Source of the DNA: an uncultured Clostridia bacterium
GTDB taxonomy: Bacteria; Bacillota; Clostridia; Oscillospirales; Acutalibacteraceae
DNA length: 5,036 nucleotides
Direction of reading: 5' to 3'
Assembly: GCA_947624755.1 (NCBI GenBank)
Contig: CANQLQ010000160.1
Span: 1-5,036, forward strand
This document shows, piece by piece, positions 3,449 through 5,036 of the stretch. Each line of letters begins with the position of its first letter. The stretch's first letter is position 1. The notes under the pieces are model-generated. The model had not been told where the DNA came from, did not search any database, and saw nothing but the letters and a program-made list of their open reading frames with translations. Position numbers and translations under genes: made by a program.

Positions 3449-4789
3449 TTACATTTTAACCACAACGACTTTTTCAATTCCGTAATACTTAAAAAGTTCA
3501 ATTGCCGTTTCGTCAATTTCTTCGCCGAGAGATACAATCGGTATCGCGGGAGGACAGCTTACTGTTGCAAGCGCGAGAATTTTACCGAGGCAGTTTTCGA
3601 TTTTTTCCTCCCGACATGAACAAAAAATAGCATTATGTGCGCTTATTTTTTGCTTTGGAATTATCTGTTTCGGCGGCAGTGTTTTTATTTCTTCTTTTCG
3701 TTGAAGTGAAAGAAGAAGCGCTTTTAGCTTTTCAAGTTCGGATATATTATTTTGCGGCGTGAACATCATCACGAGAAAATCGGAATCTGAAAATTCAACA
3801 TAAATTTTTCCTTTTTCAAGTATTTTTGCAAGCTCATCACCTGTATATCCGAAGGCTTTGGGTTTTAGTGTGATTTTCAGTTTTTCGTCTCCGACAAGTT
3901 CAAAGCCATGGTTTACAAGTTCATTTTTCAGCTTTTCAATTTCTTTTGAAAAAACCGAAAGGTCAGCCCTGAATTTTTTTTCAAGATAAATATTAGCCTT
4001 ATCAAGTGATTGAAGAATTAAGTATGACGGGCTTGTTGAAGCGAAAAGAGCCATTGCCCTTTCAGCCGTTTCTGAAAACATATCCGGTGCGCAGTCGGAG
4101 ATGTGAAGATAACCGCTTCCGGTAAGGCAGGGTAGAGATTTGTGTGCGGAATCGCAGCACAAGTCTGCGCCGAGATAAATAGGGTGTAGATTTTCGGGAA
4201 GAAAATTAAGGTATGCGCCGTGAGCGTTATCAACGAAAAGGAGAATATCGTTTTTATGGCAGACTTTGGAAAGAGCCTTTATATCGGATATATTTCCAAG
4301 ATAGTCGGGGCTTGTAAGGTAGACCGCTGTCGGCTTTTTAGGTAAGGAAAAAATAATTTTCTCAAGCCGTTCGGCCGTGATATCACAGCTTATATAACTT
4401 CCATTTTCCGGAAAAATCCAGCTTGTTTCGATGCCTAACAAAGCGGCGGAGGTAACGAAAACCTTATGAGCGTTCCGTCCGGCAAGAATAAACGGATTTT
4501 CGCCTTTTTCTTCGGCATAAAGCTTTAAAAGGTAGAGCATCGCCCGAATGGAAAGCGATGAGCCTTCCGCAGAATAAACGGTTCGTTTTGTACCGAAAAG
4601 CTTTGCGGCATTTTCTTCGCTTTCTCTGATAATACCCGTTGAAGAATAAAGCACATCGGCTCCCGGAATTTCGGTTATGTCGTTTTCTTCAAAGCCGAGG
4701 AAGTCTTTGCCCTTGTGACCGGGCATATGAAACCTTGCAAGGCAGGAACTTCGGTATTCATTTATGAAGTCACAAATCGGTGTGTTCAT
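3449..4789 (-). CDS. Orn/Lys/Arg decarboxylase family PLP enzyme (short, YaaO/SpeA-like)
   Basis: A 446-residue pyridoxal-phosphate enzyme of fold type I, of the short Firmicutes group that includes B. subtilis YaaO and SpeA (about 480-490 residues) and lacks the N-terminal wing domain of the large E. coli decarboxylases. Members decarboxylate arginine, lysine or ornithine to agmatine, cadaverine or putrescine. Seen: RFHMPGHKG (19-27), IPGADVLYSS (41-50), AEGSSLSIRAML (74-85), LTSPDYLGNI (158-167), VDNAHGAY (186-193, Asp187 expected to contact the PLP ring nitrogen) and DSAHKSLP (213-220, Lys217 the expected Schiff-base lysine). The C-terminal third has a SCPPAIPIV segment (411-419) typical of the family. 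AAAGGAG (4799-4805) lies nine bases before the ATG. The substrate cannot be assigned, because no polyamine gene is beside it. It may take part in polyamine synthesis. Confidence 0.9.
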   Translation of the reverse strand: MNTPICDFINEYRSSCLARFHMPGHKGKDFLGFEENDITEIPGADVLYSSTGIIRESEENAAKLFGTKRTVYSAEGSSLSIRAMLYLLKLYAEEKGENPFILAGRNAHKVFVTSAALLGIETSWIFPENGSYISCDITAERLEKIIFSLPKKPTAVYLTSPDYLGNISDIKALSKVCHKNDILLFVDNAHGAYLNFLPENLHPIYLGADLCCDSAHKSLPCLTGSGYLHISDCAPDMFSETAERAMALFASTSPSYLILQSLDKANIYLEKKFRADLSVFSKEIEKLKNELVNHGFELVGDEKLKITLKPKAFGYTGDELAKILEKGKIYVEFSDSDFLVMMFTPQNNISELEKLKALLLSLQRKEEIKTLPPKQIIPKQKISAHNAIFCSCREEKIENCLGKILALATVSCPPAIPIVSLGEEIDETAIELFKYYGIEKVVVVKM

Positions 4790-4996
4790 TTGGTGGGACT
4801 CCTTTCTTGTCTTGCCTGGAATTTTGATTGTTGCGGTGAGTTTGCTTCTTTTTTTTATTTGATAAAACAGGTAAATGCGGTCTGTGCTTCCGGATAAGCC
4901 TTTTTCGTGAGGGTTGGGTTATTATTTTCTCTCTGATTTTGGTTTGAGCTTCTTTGTTGTAATTTGTGCAAATTATCGGTTTTGACTGCCGTCGGC

Positions 4997-5022
4997 GAAC
5001 TTTTCTTTTGAAAGAAAAGTTC
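4997..5022. repeat. Perfect 12-bp inverted repeat near the right edge
   Basis: GAACTTTTCTTT (4997-5008) and AAAGAAAAGTTC (5011-5022) pair perfectly around a two-base centre, next to a GC-rich GCCGTCGGC (4989-4997). It lies about 190 bases upstream of the decarboxylase ribosome binding site. Low GC content and the lack of a T-run argue against a strong terminator; it looks like an interspersed palindrome. A 59-codon minus-strand frame starting in it (5034) runs into the leader but is low-complexity and unlikely to be a gene. I saw no convincing promoter between 4806 and 4996. Confidence 0.55.
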
Positions 5023-5036
5023 CAAAAGAAACATTG

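Noticed and set aside
4018..4233. 71-codon minus-strand reading frame inside the decarboxylase gene
   Set aside because: Lies wholly within the decarboxylase coding region in another frame.
4715..4897. 60-codon plus-strand reading frame
   Set aside because: Antisense to the decarboxylase start and leader; no support.
4857..5034. 59-codon minus-strand reading frame from an ATG at 5034
   Set aside because: Starts in the palindrome at 4997-5022, is rich in Lys, Asn and Gln with no domain, and its upstream region is outside the window.

Overview
The window looks like chromosome from an AT-rich, low-GC Gram-positive bacterium, most likely a Clostridia member (Oscillospirales/Eubacteriales-like). 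The evidence is strong AGGAGG-type ribosome binding sites, TTG and GTG starts, a DUF1292 protein, a short Firmicutes-type Orn/Lys/Arg decarboxylase and a TcdA/YrvM-type dehydratase. All five supported genes lie on the minus strand. No rRNA, tRNA, CRISPR array or transposase gene was seen.

In transcription order (right to left): a perfect 12-bp inverted repeat lies near the right edge; a PLP-dependent Orn/Lys/Arg decarboxylase-family gene (4789-3449) follows; then tcdA (3201-2494); then about 650 bp without genes, holding two adjacent MITE-like elements, an AT-rich bendable stretch and a near-consensus promoter; then a small, very acidic DUF1292 gene (1840-1529); then about 430 bp of palindrome-rich DNA without a convincing gene; then two overlapping half-size TauE/SafE (TSUP) membrane protein genes (1100-753 and 756-382), read as a two-gene operon; and finally a terminator and more repeats to the left edge. 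The genes do not form one pathway. Only the TSUP pair is clearly a functional unit, probably two halves of one transporter.

The most notable content is between the genes. A family of short inverted-repeat elements with ends of the form AGGAAnCnCTGATTAA occurs at least four times: a right half at about 171-282, a 49-bp copy at 313-361, a 137-bp copy at 2081-2217 and a 243-bp copy at 2220-2462 with a perfect TAA duplication. A further terminal fragment overlaps the stop codon of tcdA. The 49-bp copy consists of just the two ends of the 243-bp type joined together, and it sits in the loop of the TSUP operon terminator. Two other small hairpin repeats (GGGGCGACC type and GCACGC type) occur on both sides of the TSUP genes. 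These elements look non-autonomous, since no reading frame inside them looks like a transposase.
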